Shown here piece after piece: positions 63,403 through 64,000 of a stretch of 64,000 bases of DNA. The position numbers and the translations under genes were made by a program. How positions within the stretch are numbered: position 1 is the stretch's first letter; every line of letters starts with the position of its first letter. The notes below the pieces were generated by a model. The model did not search any database and had not been told where the DNA came from. It saw nothing but the letters and a program-made list of their open reading frames with translations. This stretch comes from CAVQJU01 sp963712905 (lineage in GTDB: Bacteria > Acidobacteriota > Vicinamibacteria > Vicinamibacterales > CAVVIG01), in NCBI GenBank assembly GCA_963712905.1, contig CAVQJU010000001.1, forward strand, positions 124,001 through 188,000, in the 5' to 3' direction.

Positions 63403-64000
63403 ATGCCACGATCATACCGGTACTTGCAGCTCGATGTCTTCACCGGCCACCTCTTCGGCGGAAACCAGCTGGCCGTCTTCCTCGACGGCCGCGGCCTGGC
63501 GGCGGAGACAATGCAGGCAGTTGCCAGGGAGATGAACTTTTCCGAGACGACGTTCATCCTGCCGCCGGAGCGTCCGGGCACCGACGTGCGCATGCGCATT
63601 TTCACGCCGGGATCCGAGATGCCGATCGCGGGGCATCCCACGATCGGCAGCACGTTCGCGCTCGCGCGCACGGGTGTGATCGCGGCGGGCTCCGCGCGGT
63701 TCGTCTTTGGCCTCGGGGCGGGCCCGACTCCCGTGAGGCTCACGTGGCGTCAGGCCGACCTGGCGTTTGCGTGGATGACTCAGCCGCTGCCCACGTTTCA
63801 CGATCCCATACCGGATCGCGAGCTGGCCGCCGCGGCGCTCGGGCTCGCGGCTGACGACGTCGCCGGGACCGGGCTGCCGGTGCAGGCCGTGTCGTGCGGC
63901 GTCCCGTTCGTCTTCGTTCCGGTGAAGACGCGGCGCGCGGTCGACAGCGCGGCGATTAGTCCCTCGGCATACGACGAGCTGATGACGCGGGTGCCGGCGG
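63403..64000 (+). CDS. PhzF-family isomerase-like protein (3' end beyond window)
   Basis: 199 residues visible of about 280-300. PhzF/DapF-like fold: YRYLQLDVFTGHLFGGNQLAVF, REMNFSETTFILPP (the conserved catalytic glutamate lies in SETTF), MRIFTPGSEMPIAGHPTIGSTFAL and AVSCGVPFVFVPV. Members isomerise DHHA in phenazine synthesis, but most, like this one, are of unknown substrate. The ATG at 63403 is divergent from the PPIase and runs off the window end, so no stop is seen. Confidence 0.85.
   Translation, partial: MPRSYRYLQLDVFTGHLFGGNQLAVFLDGRGLAAETMQAVAREMNFSETTFILPPERPGTDVRMRIFTPGSEMPIAGHPTIGSTFALARTGVIAAGSARFVFGLGAGPTPVRLTWRQADLAFAWMTQPLPTFHDPIPDRELAAAALGLAADDVAGTGLPVQAVSCGVPFVFVPVKTRRAVDSAAISPSAYDELMTRVPA

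Overview
The window is GC-rich bacterial chromosome with dense, mostly short-spaced genes. Gene content (decaheme MtrA/DmsE plus MtrB/PioB pair, DUF1552/DUF1592 pairs, DUF6152 proteins, Oar-like TonB-dependent receptors, several small c-type cytochromes, secreted proteins of unknown function) looks like an Acidobacteriota genome, probably Vicinamibacteria-like. This is inferred from gene families only; there is no rRNA or ribosomal protein marker in the window. No tRNA, rRNA, CRISPR array, phage or transposase gene was recognised.

Layout. 0-3.4 kb: end of a multiheme cytochrome, then a decaheme cytochrome and its outer-membrane barrel (an MtrAB/PioAB-type conduit). 3.4-5.6 kb (minus): two small cytochromes, a universal stress protein and a TonB protein. 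5.8-12.7 kb: a Fis-type HTH, a frameshifted APH/ATPase protein, a dihydroorotate-dehydrogenase-like protein, a FixL-like histidine kinase with a lone receiver, a DUF4342 protein and a P1B-type metal ATPase. 12.7-19.3 kb: a two-gene membrane cassette, a haem-site protein, a SulP-ArsR operon, two DUF6152 proteins and a cytochrome. 19.4-26.2 kb (minus): one long DUF1592-DUF1552-cytochrome-unknown-ankyrin operon. 26.3-29.4 kb: AT-rich control region, excisionase-type HTH, a lone EF-Ts gene and a DEAD-box helicase. 29.5-36 kb: a candidate light/B12-controlled locus (CarH/LitR-like regulator, TonB-dependent receptor, thioredoxin-fold protein, SDR-DUF2867, and divergent DUF523-DUF1722), with a perfect 31-bp palindrome between the two transcription units. 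36-50 kb: MgtE, O6-alkylguanine-DNA methyltransferase, MFS, aldo/keto reductase, methyltransferase, YkgJ, amidohydrolase, a second copy of the membrane cassette, a four-helix-bundle gene enclosed by inverted repeat arrays, MmgE/PrpD, alpha/beta hydrolase and lactate permease. 50-57.8 kb: two tandem paralogous TonB-dependent receptors and a secreted unknown. 57.9-63.4 kb (minus): a urease operon PPIase-ureD-ureA-ureB-ureC-ureF-ureG with many frameshifts. The window ends inside a PhzF-like gene.

Two features stand out. First, intergenic spaces repeatedly hold arrays of 6-9 bp units (and one of about 21 bp), often as two facing arms able to form a large hairpin, plus a separate set of REP-like palindromes. 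Second, at least ten single-base frameshifts interrupt otherwise well conserved genes, most of them in the urease operon. These are either uncorrected assembly indels or real decay, and should be resolved before any gene here is called non-functional.
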